The notes beneath the pieces were generated by a model that saw nothing but the letters and a program-made list of their open reading frames with translations, was not told where the DNA came from and ran no database searches. A DNA stretch of 54,578 nucleotides, taken from assembly GCA_022826665.1 (NCBI GenBank), contig JAJDUK010000027.1, positions 1-54,578 on the forward strand, given 5' to 3'. Shown here piece after piece: positions 39,433 through 48,992 of the stretch; within the stretch, counting starts at the first letter, position 1, and each line of letters opens with the position of its first letter. A program made the position numbers and the translations under genes. The DNA is from Alphaproteobacteria bacterium (GTDB lineage: Bacteria > Pseudomonadota > Alphaproteobacteria > UBA828).

Positions 39433-40080
39433 GTGGCCTGCATCCGCGGCGAGCGTCCGGTCTTCTCCGGAGTCTCGTTGCGCCTCGCCCGTGGCGGGGC
39501 GCTGACGCTCGTCGGACCCAACGGCGCCGGCAAGTCGAGCCTGCTCCGAATCCTCTGCGGCTTGTTGCGGCCGGCTAGCGGCACGCTCACATGGAAGGGC
39601 ACGCCGCTCGATCAGGACTGGGCCGCTCATCGCCAGCGGCTCCACTACGTAGGCCACCTCGATGCGGTGAAACCCACGCTCACGGCGGCGGAGAACTTGC
39701 GCGACTGGGCACGGTTCAGGGGGACGGCGCGGGCTGTGCCCGGTGCCCTCGAAGCGCTCGGAATCGAGGATCTTGCCGACGTGCCGGGGCGCTTCCTCTC
39801 GGCGGGGCAGCGACGGCGCCTCGCGCTTGCGCGTCTAGTGGCGGCGCCTGCGCCGCTCTGGCTCCTCGACGAGCCGACGGTGACGCTTGATGCCGACGCA
39901 TCGGCCCGCGTCGAGACCATGATTGCCGCGCACCGGGCGGATGGAGGCATGGCAATCGTGGCGACGCACGGTGAGATCGCCCTTCACGGTGCCGACCGGC
40001 TCGATCTCGGAGATCATGCGGTCCCCGCCGACATGCTGATGGCCGCAGACGACGGGGAGTCGGAGGAAGAGCAGTGGTAA
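39433..40080 (+). CDS. ccmA: Heme exporter ATP-binding protein CcmA (true start uncertain)
   Basis: At least 215-aa NBD of the CcmABCD heme-handling complex for cytochrome c maturation. Walker [29 protein letters not shown] (CcmA-specific), signature [14 protein letters not shown], Walker B LWLLDEPT, His in VATHGE. The first conserved strand ([13 protein letters not shown]) begins about six codons before this GTG, yet no ATG, GTG or TTG exists between the in-frame stop at 39307 and 39433. An ATT at 39355 behind GGAGAGGGG could be the real start. The stop overlaps ccmB. Confidence 0.9.
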   Translation: MACIRGERPVFSGVSLRLARGGALTLVGPNGAGKSSLLRILCGLLRPASGTLTWKGTPLDQDWAAHRQRLHYVGHLDAVKPTLTAAENLRDWARFRGTARAVPGALEALGIEDLADVPGRFLSAGQRRRLALARLVAAPAPLWLLDEPTVTLDADASARVETMIAAHRADGGMAIVATHGEIALHGADRLDLGDHAVPADMLMAADDGESEEEQW

Positions 40081-40742
40081 GCGTCTTCCTCCGCCTCATC
40101 GGTCGCGAGCTAACGCTCGCGGTACGAGGCGGTATCGGCACCTTGATGGCGGTAGTTTTCTTCGTCATCGCGGTGACGCTGTTTCCGCTCGGGGTCGGGC
40201 CCGAGCTCGGCCTGCTCAGCCGCATCGCGGCCGGCGCCGTCTGGGTCGCGGCGCTGCTCGCGGCGCTCCTGTCTCTGGATCGCCTCTTCGTCGCCGACCA
40301 CGAGGACGGCAGCCTCGAGCAGCTGATGCTAGGCGTGCTGCCGCTGGAGTTCGTCGTGCTGGCCAAGGCCGTGGCGCACTGGCTCACGACCGGGCTCCCG
40401 CTGGCCGCCGCCGCGCCGGTGCTCGCGCTCCTCCTGAACATGAGCGTAGACGGGTTGGTCATCCTGATCGTCTCGCTTCTGCTGGGCACGCCGATCCTCA
40501 GCCTGATCGGTGCCGTGGGCGCGGCGCTCACCGTGGGCCTGCGCCGCGGCGGCGCGCTTATCGCGCTTCTGGTCTTGCCGCTCTATGTTCCGGTTCTCAT
40601 ATTCGGCGTGGGCGCGGTGGAAGGCGCCGTGCTCGACGTTGGCGTGCATGCGAACCTGTCGATTCTGGCGGGCGGGCTCGTGGGCGCTCTGGTGCTGGGA
40701 CCGCTGGCGGCGTCGGCGGCGCTGCGCATGACGGTGGAATAG
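40074..40742 (+). CDS. ccmB: Heme exporter membrane protein CcmB
   Basis: 222-aa integral membrane protein with six predicted transmembrane helices (about 22-42, 48-68, 95-118, 122-148, 156-180, 192-215). FVADHEDGSLEQLML and LSLIGAVGAALTVGLRRGGALIALLVLPLYVPVLIFG are CcmB hallmarks. With CcmA it forms the ATPase that releases holo-CcmE. Start GTG at 40074 overlaps ccmA by seven bases. Confidence 0.95.
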   Translation: MVSVFLRLIGRELTLAVRGGIGTLMAVVFFVIAVTLFPLGVGPELGLLSRIAAGAVWVAALLAALLSLDRLFVADHEDGSLEQLMLGVLPLEFVVLAKAVAHWLTTGLPLAAAAPVLALLLNMSVDGLVILIVSLLLGTPILSLIGAVGAALTVGLRRGGALIALLVLPLYVPVLIFGVGAVEGAVLDVGVHANLSILAGGLVGALVLGPLAASAALRMTVE

Positions 40743-40764
40743 GTCGGGTAGGTCGAGGCCAGGC

Positions 40765-41538
40765 ATGGCGACACGGACAACGGGCGCGACGAGGCGAGGG
40801 AGGGTTGGATGGACCAGCATCCACTTCTTCGCCAACCCGGCGCGCTTTCTCCGCGTGGCGCGAGCGACCTATCCCTGGGCGGCGGGTGCGACTGCGGCGC
40901 TGATCGTGGCCGGCTTGGTGCTCGGCCTCTACGTGGCACCGCCGGACTATCAACAGGGCGACGCCTACCGCATCATCTTCGTCCACGTGCCGGCGGCGTG
41001 GATGTCGCTCTTCGTCTATGTCGTGATCGCGCTTTGCAGCGTGGCCAGCCTCGTCTGGCGCCATCCGCTGGCGGATCTGGTGGCAAAGTCGAGTGCTCCG
41101 GTCGGCGCAGCCTTCACCTTCATCACACTCTTGAGCGGGTCGCTTTGGGGGCAGCCGATGTGGGGCACCTGGTGGGTATGGGACGCGCGCCTCACCTCGA
41201 TGCTGATCCTGTTCTTCCTCTATCTCGGCTACATCGCGCTGCACGCCGCCTTCGACGATCCGGCCAAGGGCGCCCGCGTCGCCGCGATCCTGGCGCTGGT
41301 CGGCGTCGTCAACGTGCCCATCGTCAAGTTCTCGGTCGACTGGTGGAACACGCTGCACCAGCCCGCGACCATCTCCAAGATCGACGCGCCGTCCATCGAC
41401 AGCTCCATGATCGCCCCGCTGCTGCTCATGGCGGCGGGTTTCATGGCCTACTACGTGACGGTGCTGATTCCGCGCGTGCGCGCCGAGATTGCAAGCAGGC
41501 GTATCCGAAATTTGCGACTGGCCCAGGTCTCTCGATAG
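40765..41538 (+). CDS. ccmC: Heme-handling protein CcmC
   Basis: 257-aa membrane protein with six transmembrane helices. It delivers heme to CcmE. The periplasmic WWD motif (WGQPMWGTWWVWDARLT) that binds heme is intact, as are two periplasmic His ligands (FVHVPAAW and TLHQPATI). It lies 22 bases after ccmB. No ccmD, ccmE, ccmF, ccmG or ccmH follows: only 33 bases separate it from the convergent accA. Confidence 0.95.
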   Translation: MATRTTGATRRGRVGWTSIHFFANPARFLRVARATYPWAAGATAALIVAGLVLGLYVAPPDYQQGDAYRIIFVHVPAAWMSLFVYVVIALCSVASLVWRHPLADLVAKSSAPVGAAFTFITLLSGSLWGQPMWGTWWVWDARLTSMLILFFLYLGYIALHAAFDDPAKGARVAAILALVGVVNVPIVKFSVDWWNTLHQPATISKIDAPSIDSSMIAPLLLMAAGFMAYYVTVLIPRVRAEIASRRIRNLRLAQVSR

Positions 41539-41571
41539 GGCCGCGCGGGTAAAGGTGAGGCGGGTGTCGCG

Positions 41572-42528
41572 CTAGCCTTCGGCGACGGCGCCCAGCTCCA
41601 GGTACTTCTCCCGCCGCTGACCACGCAGGGCCGCGCCGTCGAGGCCGCGCAGGTCGGCGAACGCTTCTTCCAGCGCCGAACCGGCCCGATCGATCGTGCT
41701 TGCCGCATCCCGGTGGGCACCACCCACGGGCTCCGGCACGATGCCGTCGATCACGCCGAGCGCGTGCAGGTCTTCCGCCGTTAACCGCAGCGCCTCCGCC
41801 GCCGTCTCCGCAAGGGCCGCGTCGCGCCACAGGATCGAGGCACAGCCTTCGGGCGAGATCACCGAATAAATCGCGTGCTCCATCATCAGCACGCGGTTGG
41901 CGACGCCGAGCGCAATCGCTCCGCCGGAGCCGCCCTCGCCGATAATGAGCGCAACCACCGGCACCCTGACATCGAGACAGGCTTCGATGCAGCGCGCGAT
42001 AGCTTCTGACTGTCCGCGCTCCTCAGCGCCGATGCCGGGATAGGCGCCCGGCGTGTCGATCAGCGTCAGCACGGGCACCTGAAAGCGCTCCGCCAGCCGC
42101 AGCAGGCGCGACGCCTTGCGGTAACCTTCGGGGTTGGCCATGCCGAAGTTGTGGGCGACCCGGCCCTCGGTATCGGACCCCTTCTCCTGGCCGATGACCA
42201 TGACGGTGTGGCCCTGGAAGCGCCCCAGCCCTCCGATCACCGCCCGGTCTTCGCCGAAGGCCCGGTCTCCGGCGAGTGGCAGGAAGTCCGTAATCAGGCG
42301 CGAAATGTAGTCGGAGCAGTGGGGCCTGAGCTGATGGCGGGCGACTAGCGTCTTCTGCCACGGGGTGAGGCGGCTGTAGGTCTGCTTGAGCAAGCGGTCG
42401 ACCTTGCCCTCGAGGCGCGAAACCTCGTCGAGCATGTTGACGCCGCTGTCGTCGCTGAGGTGGCGAAGCTCCTGAAGCTTGCCTTCGATCTCCGCGATCG
42501 GCTTCTCGAAATCGAGATAACTGTTCAT
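41572..42528 (-). CDS. accA: Acetyl-CoA carboxylase carboxyltransferase subunit alpha
   Basis: 318-aa alpha subunit of the carboxyltransferase that, with AccD, makes malonyl-CoA for fatty-acid synthesis. [20 protein letters not shown] and [20 protein letters not shown] form the CoA/carboxybiotin site. N-terminal [21 protein letters not shown] matches the family start, so I chose ATG at 42528 over the in-frame GTG at 42540. A likely promoter lies about 25 bases upstream. Confidence 0.96.
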   Translation of the reverse strand: MNSYLDFEKPIAEIEGKLQELRHLSDDSGVNMLDEVSRLEGKVDRLLKQTYSRLTPWQKTLVARHQLRPHCSDYISRLITDFLPLAGDRAFGEDRAVIGGLGRFQGHTVMVIGQEKGSDTEGRVAHNFGMANPEGYRKASRLLRLAERFQVPVLTLIDTPGAYPGIGAEERGQSEAIARCIEACLDVRVPVVALIIGEGGSGGAIALGVANRVLMMEHAIYSVISPEGCASILWRDAALAETAAEALRLTAEDLHALGVIDGIVPEPVGGAHRDAASTIDRAGSALEEAFADLRGLDGAALRGQRREKYLELGAVAEG

Positions 42529-42552
42529 CGACTCGCCCACTAACCCGCTTCA

Positions 42553-42580
42553 TGTATAGCACGAGGCAACGATTCGACAA
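42553..42580 (-). promoter_or_regulatory. Candidate accA promoter
   Basis: On the minus strand, -35 TTGTCG (42580-42575), a 16-base spacer, and -10 TATACA (42558-42553), ending 25 bases before the accA ATG. The remaining 140 bases up to the CNNM gene show no gene. Confidence 0.5.
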
Positions 42581-42721
42581 TCGGAACCTCGGATTATCGG
42601 CGCCCGTCTCTCGTCGCGACGGTCGCTCTTGGCAACCGGCCCCCGCTGATGGCGCCATATGGGGTGCGCACGGGCGACGTGCAACCAAACCTTTGCAGCG
42701 CGTGCGAGCGGGGCCGTTGCC

Positions 42722-44008
42722 TCAGGCGTCGTGGCCTCTGACGGCGCGGGAGCGCGGGATTACCCGGAGCCGGATGATCTGATTGCGCCTGCGGGCGCGG
42801 ATCTCAAATGTGAAGCCGTAGAGCGAGAAGGACTCGCCGATCTCGGGAATCTCCTGCGCCTCGTTCAGCACGAGGCCCGCGATGGTCGCGGCCTCCTCGT
42901 CGGGAAGATCCCAATCGTAACGCCGATTGAGATCGCGAATCGCGACGGTTCCCGGGATCAGGAACGAGCCGTCGTCGCTCTCCACCACCTCGCTGAGCGC
43001 GACGTCGTGCTCGTCGACGATCTCGCCCACGATCTCCTCGATGATGTCCTCCAGGGTCACGAGACCCATCAGTGAGCCGTATTCGTCGACGATCAGCGCG
43101 AAGTGAGCCCGACGCTCGCGGAACGAGTGGAGTTGCTCGTCGAGCGGCGTGGTCTCGGGCACGAACCAGGGCTCGGTCACGATCGACATGACGTCGAGTC
43201 GGTCAAGGTCGGCGAGGTTCGCATGCATCGCCCGCAGCAGGTCCTTGGCATGTAGAACGCCCACGATGTTGTCCGGCTCGCCCTTCCAGACCGGCAGGCG
43301 CGTGTGGGGGCTGCGGACGACCTGGTCGAGGATTTCGGCAGGCGCCGCGTCGGCGTCGATCATCTCCATGGTCTTGCGGTGAGTCATGACCGCGCCGACT
43401 TCGATCTCCTCCAGGTCGAGGATGCTGCGGAGCATGTCGCGCTCATGCTTGACCATGGCGCCTTCCTGCGCCTGCAGGGCGATGGTGCCCCGAAGCTCCT
43501 CCTCGGCGGCGCTCGCCGTCCTCGGTCCCTGGGAGGCCCCGGCCGCGCTAAGCGTGGCCGAGACGACCAGCCTTACGGCGCCGACGATGGGAGAGAGCAG
43601 CCACACGATGGGGCGCAGCACCGGCGCCACCCTGAGCGCGACCCGGTCGGCATCGCGGATCGCGTAGGTCTTCGGCAGCACCTCGGCGAAGACCAGAATG
43701 ACCAAGGTCATGCCGATCGTCGCGTAGGCCACGCCTGCATCGCCGACCACCGAAATCAGAACGCTTGTGGCCAGTGCGGAGGCAAGGATGTTGACGGCGT
43801 TGTTGCCGAGCAGAATCGCGCCGATCAGTCGCTCCCGATCGTCGGTGAGCCGCTCGACCGCACGCGCGCGCCTGTCGCCGGCGCCTGCCAGATGGTGCAT
43901 GCGCGGGCGGGAGGCTGCAGTGAGTGCGGTTTCGGAGCCTGAGAAGAAGCCCGATAGCGCGATCAGCAAGCCGATCGCGCCGATGGTGATGGCAGTCTCG
44001 GTCGTCAT
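42722..44008 (-). CDS. CNNM/CorC-family (hemolysin-like) membrane protein
   Basis: 428-aa protein. An N-terminal DUF21/CNNM transmembrane domain (about 1-150; SGFFSGSETALTAAS and GNNAVNILASALATSVL, then LVFAEVLPKTYA) is followed by two CBS domains (about 205-330; GVLHAKDLLRAM and DEYGSLMGLVTLEDIIEEIVGEI) and a CorC/HlyC C-terminal domain (about 345-425). Related proteins move or sense Mg2+ (or Co2+). The old name 'hemolysin' is not a function. It follows aroB by 51 bases on the same strand. Confidence 0.92.
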   Translation of the reverse strand: MTTETAITIGAIGLLIALSGFFSGSETALTAASRPRMHHLAGAGDRRARAVERLTDDRERLIGAILLGNNAVNILASALATSVLISVVGDAGVAYATIGMTLVILVFAEVLPKTYAIRDADRVALRVAPVLRPIVWLLSPIVGAVRLVVSATLSAAGASQGPRTASAAEEELRGTIALQAQEGAMVKHERDMLRSILDLEEIEVGAVMTHRKTMEMIDADAAPAEILDQVVRSPHTRLPVWKGEPDNIVGVLHAKDLLRAMHANLADLDRLDVMSIVTEPWFVPETTPLDEQLHSFRERRAHFALIVDEYGSLMGLVTLEDIIEEIVGEIVDEHDVALSEVVESDDGSFLIPGTVAIRDLNRRYDWDLPDEEAATIAGLVLNEAQEIPEIGESFSLYGFTFEIRARRRNQIIRLRVIPRSRAVRGHDA

Positions 44009-44059
44009 GGGTGCGTCGTGAGGATTGTGGAGGGATGTAATTCGGAGGCGCCGTGAACT

Positions 44060-45205
44060 TCATTCACCGAAAGCTTGGTCGAGCAGGGCAGCAAGCGCCT
44101 CCGTAGGCACGTCCCGGCTGAGGAAGGCGTGCCCGATGCCGCGTGTCAGGACGAACGTCATCCGTCCGCCCTGCACTTTCTTGTCATGTTTCATTTGCTC
44201 GATCAGCGCGGCTGAGTTCCACCGAATCGCGGGAAGGGCGTCTGGCTCGCTGGGCAGTCCGACCGCGCGGAAATGGGCCGCGACCCGCGCGGCGTCATCC
44301 TCGCTGCACAGGCCGAGGGCTGCGGAGAGTCGGTGCGCGAGCACCATGCCATAGGCCACTGCCTCGCCGTGCAGGAGCGATCCGTCGTAGCCGGCCTCCG
44401 CCTCCAGGGCATGGGCGAAGGTGTGTCCCAGATTGAGCAAGGCCCGGCTGCCGCTCTCGCGTTCGTCGGCGGCAACGATGCGCGCCTTGGCGCGGCACGA
44501 ATGGGCGACGGCGGTCCGCAGCACGTCCGGATCGCCGTCAAGGAGTGCCGCGCCGTTGGTTTCGAGCCAGGCGAAGAACGCCGGGTCGTCGATGAGGCCA
44601 TACTTCACGATCTCGGCGTAGCCTGCCCTGCGCTCGCGCAGCGGCAGCGTGGCGAGCGTTGCCACGTCGGCGAGCACCAGGCGCGGCTGGTAAAACGTCC
44701 CGATCAGGTTCTTGCCGTGGGTGCTGTTCACGCCGGTCTTGCCGCCGACACCGCTGTCCACCTGGGCAAGAAGCGTCGTCGGTATCTGAACGAAGGGAAC
44801 GCCGCGCAGCAGGATGCTCGCGGCGAAGCCGGTGAGGTCGCCAACGACCCCGCCGCCCAGCGCCACCAGCGCGGTCGACCGCTCGATCCCGCGGTCCAGG
44901 ATGTCGTCCAGCACGCCACCGAGCGTCGCCAGGTCCTTGCTGCGCTCCCCCGACTCGACGGTCAGGTGGGAGGGCGCGAAGCCGGCCGTCCGCAGGGCGT
45001 CGAGCGTCGCGTCGAGATAGAGCCCAGCCACGACGCGGTCGGTGACCACCACCGCCGAACGGCCTGCCAGAAGCGGCGCCATGAGCCGTCCCGCCTCGCT
45101 GACGAGGCCGGCACCCACCACGACGTCGTAGCTGCGCGGGCCGAGTTCGACACGCACCGTCTCCCGGTCACGGTCGATTCGTGGGTCAGGGTCCGCCGTG
45201 CTCAC
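44060..45205 (-). CDS. aroB: 3-dehydroquinate synthase
   Basis: 381-aa shikimate-pathway enzyme that cyclises DAHP to 3-dehydroquinate, using NAD+ and a metal. VALGGGVVGDLTGFAAS and IPTTLLAQVDSGVGGKTGVN bind NAD and substrate. Metal ligands lie in KYGLI, NLGHTFAHALE (His) and LLHGEAVAYGM (His). The frame is open further upstream, but GTG at 45205 starts four bases after the aroK stop and gives the normal N-terminus. It is coupled to aroK. Confidence 0.95.
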   Translation of the reverse strand: MSTADPDPRIDRDRETVRVELGPRSYDVVVGAGLVSEAGRLMAPLLAGRSAVVVTDRVVAGLYLDATLDALRTAGFAPSHLTVESGERSKDLATLGGVLDDILDRGIERSTALVALGGGVVGDLTGFAASILLRGVPFVQIPTTLLAQVDSGVGGKTGVNSTHGKNLIGTFYQPRLVLADVATLATLPLRERRAGYAEIVKYGLIDDPAFFAWLETNGAALLDGDPDVLRTAVAHSCRAKARIVAADERESGSRALLNLGHTFAHALEAEAGYDGSLLHGEAVAYGMVLAHRLSAALGLCSEDDAARVAAHFRAVGLPSEPDALPAIRWNSAALIEQMKHDKKVQGGRMTFVLTRGIGHAFLSRDVPTEALAALLDQAFGE

Positions 45206-45209
45206 CGGG

Positions 45210-45803
45210 TCAGGCCTCGATGCTCGCCGATGACGGATCGGGACCCGGCTCTCGCCGCTGCGCCTCGACATGCGCGCCGAGCGCGCCAAGCACCGCCTCC
45301 ACCGTCTGTTCGTGCGGTCCGTCCCCGCTCTCCACAACGACGTCGGCCTCGGCATAGATCGGGTGGCGCTCGTTCATCAGCCGCTGCAGGATTTCGCGCG
45401 GATCGCCGCCGGCCAGCAGCGGGCGATTGTTGCGCCGTGAGACGCGGGAGACCAGCAAGTCGAGGTCGGCGCGCAGCCACACCGATATGCCGCACGCCCG
45501 GATCGCCGCGCGCGTTTCGGGGTCCATGAACGCCCCGCCGCCCGTCGCCAGAACGTGCGGCGGGCGAGTCAGTAGCCGGGCGATGACCCGCCGCTCGCCG
45601 TCGCGGAATGCCGCTTCGCCGTGTATTTCGAAGATGTCCGAGATCAAGCATCCCGCGGCGCGTTCGATCTCTTCGTCCGCGTCGACGAACGGAATGCCGA
45701 GTCGACTGGCGAGGCGGCGGCCGATCGCGCTCTTGCCCGCACCCATCAGGCCCACGAGGACGACCGAGCAGTCTATCCGTGGGCACCCCAATTCTGCGGT
45801 CAT
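45210..45803 (-). CDS. aroK: Shikimate kinase
   Basis: 197-aa P-loop kinase that phosphorylates shikimate. Walker A GLMGAGKSAIGRRLA, Asp of the substrate site in FVDADEEIE, GGGAFMDPETR and the lid/RNNRPLL region follow in order. The C-terminus (about 175-197) is an extra non-conserved tail. ATG at 45803 is favoured over the 35-codon upstream extension. It lies just upstream of aroB (4-base gap), as in many Proteobacteria, and diverges from the miniprotein gene. Confidence 0.94.
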   Translation of the reverse strand: MTAELGCPRIDCSVVLVGLMGAGKSAIGRRLASRLGIPFVDADEEIERAAGCLISDIFEIHGEAAFRDGERRVIARLLTRPPHVLATGGGAFMDPETRAAIRACGISVWLRADLDLLVSRVSRRNNRPLLAGGDPREILQRLMNERHPIYAEADVVVESGDGPHEQTVEAVLGALGAHVEAQRREPGPDPSSASIEA

Positions 45804-45970
45804 CGGCTCAGCGGCACACTCCGCCCCGCCCGGCCGCGGGTCGTTGAAGCGCCGCGCCCGCGCCGATAGACTGCCACACCATCGCCATAATCCGATTCTA
45901 ACACACAAGCGTCGAATGCCTCGCGGCTGATTCAGCGTCGACGCGTGTTCAGGAGTGAAGGCACGTCCCG

Positions 45971-46099
45971 TTGAAAGTCCTCGTCATCATCCTCTTGCTC
46001 ATCATCGGCGGCGGAATCGGATTTCTTTTGACCTGGGACATCCCTCCGCCGCCCGGTCCGGTCGAAAAGGTGCTGTCCAATGATCGCTTCGAGAAGTGA
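45971..46099 (+). CDS. 42-aa single-pass membrane miniprotein
   Basis: A short frame with a TTG start (an in-frame stop at 45956 limits alternatives) gives MKVLVIILLLIIGGGIGF as a transmembrane helix. Then come LTWDIPPPPGP and a charged tail KVLSNDRFEK. The layout helix / TWDIP-P / VEKV-x3-DRF resembles, from memory, a tiny unnamed protein that sits beside aroK/xerD in other Rhodospirillales. Its TGA overlaps the next gene's GTG (GTGA, 46096-46099), which supports real translation. The Shine-Dalgarno is weak (AAGG). Function unknown. Confidence 0.7.
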   Translation: MKVLVIILLLIIGGGIGFLLTWDIPPPPGPVEKVLSNDRFEK

Positions 46100-47997
46100 G
46101 AGCACCCCCGGGTAGTCGGATGTTCCGACTGCCTCTTTGCCGCTCGCGAGTTGGCCGAAAGCCATGGTCCGCGCTTGTCGGCGCATTCCTTCCGGCTGTT
46201 CTGCTGCTGATCGCATCCGCGGGTGAAGGCATCGCTCAGGAGTCCGATGAGCCGTTGCGGCTGATCCCGCAGCAGCAGAGCGAGGACGTCGACGAGAGCG
46301 GCTCGGAGCCGGGCGGGGGCGAAGGCGCGTCCCCGAACATCGATTCGGTCGTAGGCGCAGAGGGCGACGACGCGACCGATTCGGCCGCTCCCGCATCGGC
46401 CGAAGGCGGCATCCGCGTGGGCGCGCTCGAGGCCATCGATCCTGATGCAGCTGGCATTCCGGTCGAGGGACTCGAGCCGTTTCCAGGCGATCTCTGGTCG
46501 GGCTCGCGTCGCTCAAGGATCGAAGCCTTGCTGCCGCGCCTGCCCGTCGCGGCGCCTTCCTTCGCCATGCGGCGGCTCGCGTTGGGGTTGCTCACCTCGC
46601 CGTCGCAACCGCCTGCGGGTGAGGGCGAGGCCGGTGCGCTCGCCCTCGCGCGGGCCGAGCGCCTGGTGGCCATGGGTGCGCGCGACGCTGCTCTTGCGCT
46701 GCTGGAGAGTGCCGGTCCGGCCGGGGCTCAGAGCCTCACCGCCCGGATCGAGAACGACCGCCTTCTCGCAGCGTTCGACCTCGACGCCGCCTGCGCGCAA
46801 ATCCTCGGCAAGGCAGGACGGGCCGGCGATGGTTATTGGCGCCGCGTGCGCATCCTCTGTCAGGCGCACGCCGGCATGATTGAGGCCGCGACGCTCGGCC
46901 TGGAGCTGCTGCTGGAAACCGATACCGCGTCCGACCAGGTGTTCGACGACACGATCTATGCCATGGCGGGGTTGGCCGAGCCGGTCGTGGATTCGATGGC
47001 CGATCCGACTCCCCTGCGCGTCGCCGCCTGGCGGCTTGCGCAGCTCCCGATCCCGGTGGAAGCGGTGGCGAGAGCAGCGCCCGATGTGCTGCCGGCAATT
47101 GTCGTCGCGCCCGAATCCCTGCCGGGGGCACGGCTGCTGGCGGCGGAGCGCGCGGCGGCGACCGGCACGCTCCCCATCGAAGCCCTTCGCGATCTCTATC
47201 GAACCATGTCGTTCTCGTCGGAGGAGCGCGCCGATGCCCTGGCGCAGGTCGAATCGCTGGAACCGCCGCTCGGCCGCGCCTTGATGCTCCAGGCGATCGA
47301 GACAGAGACGGCACCTGCGCTCAGGGCGGAGCTGCTGGCAGAGGCGCTCTTTCTTGCTGAGGCTCAAGGGGCTCATGGGACTGCGGCGCGCGCGTTCGCG
47401 CATCTGGTGGGCACGGTGCCGCCAGCGCCCGCGCACGTCTGGTTCGGCGCGGCGGCCGGGCGAGCTCTCATCGCGGCCGGCGAGCTCGATGCGGCTGCAC
47501 GCTGGTACGCACTGGCCACGGACCATGGCTCGCGCAACCCCGAAGCGTTACGCGCCTCGTTGCGGCTCTGGCCGTTGATGCTTCTGAGCGGCGATGACGA
47601 CCATCTGACGAAAGCCAAGTTCGACGCGTGGCTTGCGCTGCGGGCCGACGAGGGCGGTCGCACCGTGGCGGTCGCGCGAGCGAACTGGCTGGCGATTCTG
47701 GTCGATGGGCTCGGAGGGCGCGTGGACCCGCAGGTCTGGGATCGCCTGTTGCTCGACGAGCCACCTGTGGCAGCGCGGGGGCCGGCGCTGGCGCTGGCGA
47801 ACGGACTGCTGAAGGCGGCCGAGAGTAGGCAGCTCGGCGAAACCGTCCTGTTGGCGCTGCTCCTGCTCGGCGACGCCGGCCCTGCCGCTGCAGGCATCGC
47901 GACCGTCGGGCCCGTGGTCTCCAGCCTCGTTTCTGCCGACCTGCAGGAGGAGGCGCGGGCGATCGCCCTGGAAGCGGCGCTCGCGGCGGGGCTTTGA
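46096..47997 (+). CDS. Large secreted helical-repeat protein of unknown function
   Basis: 633-aa protein. The signal peptide is at about 22-47 (hydrophobic, ending SAGEGIAQ). A long acidic Gly/Ser/Asp-rich linker (about 50-115) follows, then about 500 residues of Ala/Leu-rich helices (for example ALARAERLVAMGARDAALALLESAG, ARWYALATDHGSRNPEAL) that look like degenerate TPR/SEL-type alpha-solenoid repeats. No catalytic motif is recognised. Start GTG overlaps the miniprotein stop, and its own TGA overlaps the xerD TTG, so three genes are chained. Probably periplasmic or outer-membrane associated. Confidence 0.82.
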   Translation: MRAPPGSRMFRLPLCRSRVGRKPWSALVGAFLPAVLLLIASAGEGIAQESDEPLRLIPQQQSEDVDESGSEPGGGEGASPNIDSVVGAEGDDATDSAAPASAEGGIRVGALEAIDPDAAGIPVEGLEPFPGDLWSGSRRSRIEALLPRLPVAAPSFAMRRLALGLLTSPSQPPAGEGEAGALALARAERLVAMGARDAALALLESAGPAGAQSLTARIENDRLLAAFDLDAACAQILGKAGRAGDGYWRRVRILCQAHAGMIEAATLGLELLLETDTASDQVFDDTIYAMAGLAEPVVDSMADPTPLRVAAWRLAQLPIPVEAVARAAPDVLPAIVVAPESLPGARLLAAERAAATGTLPIEALRDLYRTMSFSSEERADALAQVESLEPPLGRALMLQAIETETAPALRAELLAEALFLAEAQGAHGTAARAFAHLVGTVPPAPAHVWFGAAAGRALIAAGELDAAARWYALATDHGSRNPEALRASLRLWPLMLLSGDDDHLTKAKFDAWLALRADEGGRTVAVARANWLAILVDGLGGRVDPQVWDRLLLDEPPVAARGPALALANGLLKAAESRQLGETVLLALLLLGDAGPAAAGIATVGPVVSSLVSADLQEEARAIALEAALAAGL

Positions 47998-48992
47998 CGC
48001 GTCGTAGGCGGCCACGGACGGTCGAAGCCGCGCTCCGCGAGGGCGACGCGGCCGCTATCGAGGCGTTTCTCGAAATGGCTGCGGCAGAGCGCGGGCTCGC
48101 CCGCAATTCGATCGACGCCTACCGGCGCGACCTCGCCTGCTTCGCCGCCTATCTCGCGCCGTCGGGCGTGGCGCTGGTTGATACCGACACCGCGTCGATC
48201 CGGGGGTTTGTGGCGGAACAACGCCGCTCCGGCGTTGCGGCGCGCACCGCGTCGCGTCGGCTCTCTTGTTTGCGCCAATTCTATCGGTTCCTGCTGACCG
48301 ACGGCCGGCGTGACGACGATCCGACCGCGACGGTGGATTCGCCGGCGCTCCCTCGCATGCTCCCCGGCGTGCTCAGCGAGGCAGAGGTCGAGAGGCTGCT
48401 GGCGGCAGCGTGGCCTGAGGACGATAGAGCGGAGGCGTCGCCGAAGCGCGAGGCCGACGGGCTTCGCCTGCGGGCCATGATCGAGCTGCTTTACGGCAGC
48501 GGTCTCCGTGTCTCGGAGCTGGTGTCGCTGCCGCTCCACGCAGTCTCCGCCGAGACGCAGAGCTTGCTGGTGCGGGGCAAGGGCGACAAGGAACGTCTGG
48601 TTCCGCTCGGAGCGCCGGCCCGCCGGGCGCTGGACGCCTATCTCGCGGTGCGCGATCGTCACCTGGCGAACGGAGCGCCGTCCCGCTGGCTGTTCCCCTC
48701 GCGCGGCGCGAGCGGTCACCTGACGCGGCATCGCCTTGCGCAGATGCTCAAGGCGTTGGCGCAGGCAGCGGGGATCGAGCCGAGCCGGGTCTCGCCCCAT
48801 GCGCTCCGTCATGCCTTCGCCAGCCATCTGCTCGCCAACGGGGCGGACCTGAGGGCGGTGCAGAAGATGCTCGGCCACGCCGACATCGCGACGACGGAAA
48901 TCTACACCCATGTCCTCGACGAGCGGCTCAAGCGGCTGGTCGAGGCCGGGCATCCCCTCGCCGCCGCGGCCCGCGCGCGCTCGGGCGGCTAA
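47994..48992 (+). CDS. xerD: Site-specific tyrosine recombinase XerD
   Basis: 332-aa recombinase that, with XerC, resolves chromosome dimers at dif. SAM-like N-terminal domain (about 20-105). Catalytic residues R172 (GSGLRVSELV), K196 (GKGDKERLVPLG), H269 and R272 (PHALRHAFASHLL), H295 (LGHADIATTEIYTHV) and Tyr304 are all present. Start TTG at 47994 overlaps the preceding stop (TTGA). No integron or phage genes are nearby, so this is the housekeeping enzyme. Confidence 0.94.
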   Translation: MTRRRRPRTVEAALREGDAAAIEAFLEMAAAERGLARNSIDAYRRDLACFAAYLAPSGVALVDTDTASIRGFVAEQRRSGVAARTASRRLSCLRQFYRFLLTDGRRDDDPTATVDSPALPRMLPGVLSEAEVERLLAAAWPEDDRAEASPKREADGLRLRAMIELLYGSGLRVSELVSLPLHAVSAETQSLLVRGKGDKERLVPLGAPARRALDAYLAVRDRHLANGAPSRWLFPSRGASGHLTRHRLAQMLKALAQAAGIEPSRVSPHALRHAFASHLLANGADLRAVQKMLGHADIATTEIYTHVLDERLKRLVEAGHPLAAAARARSGG

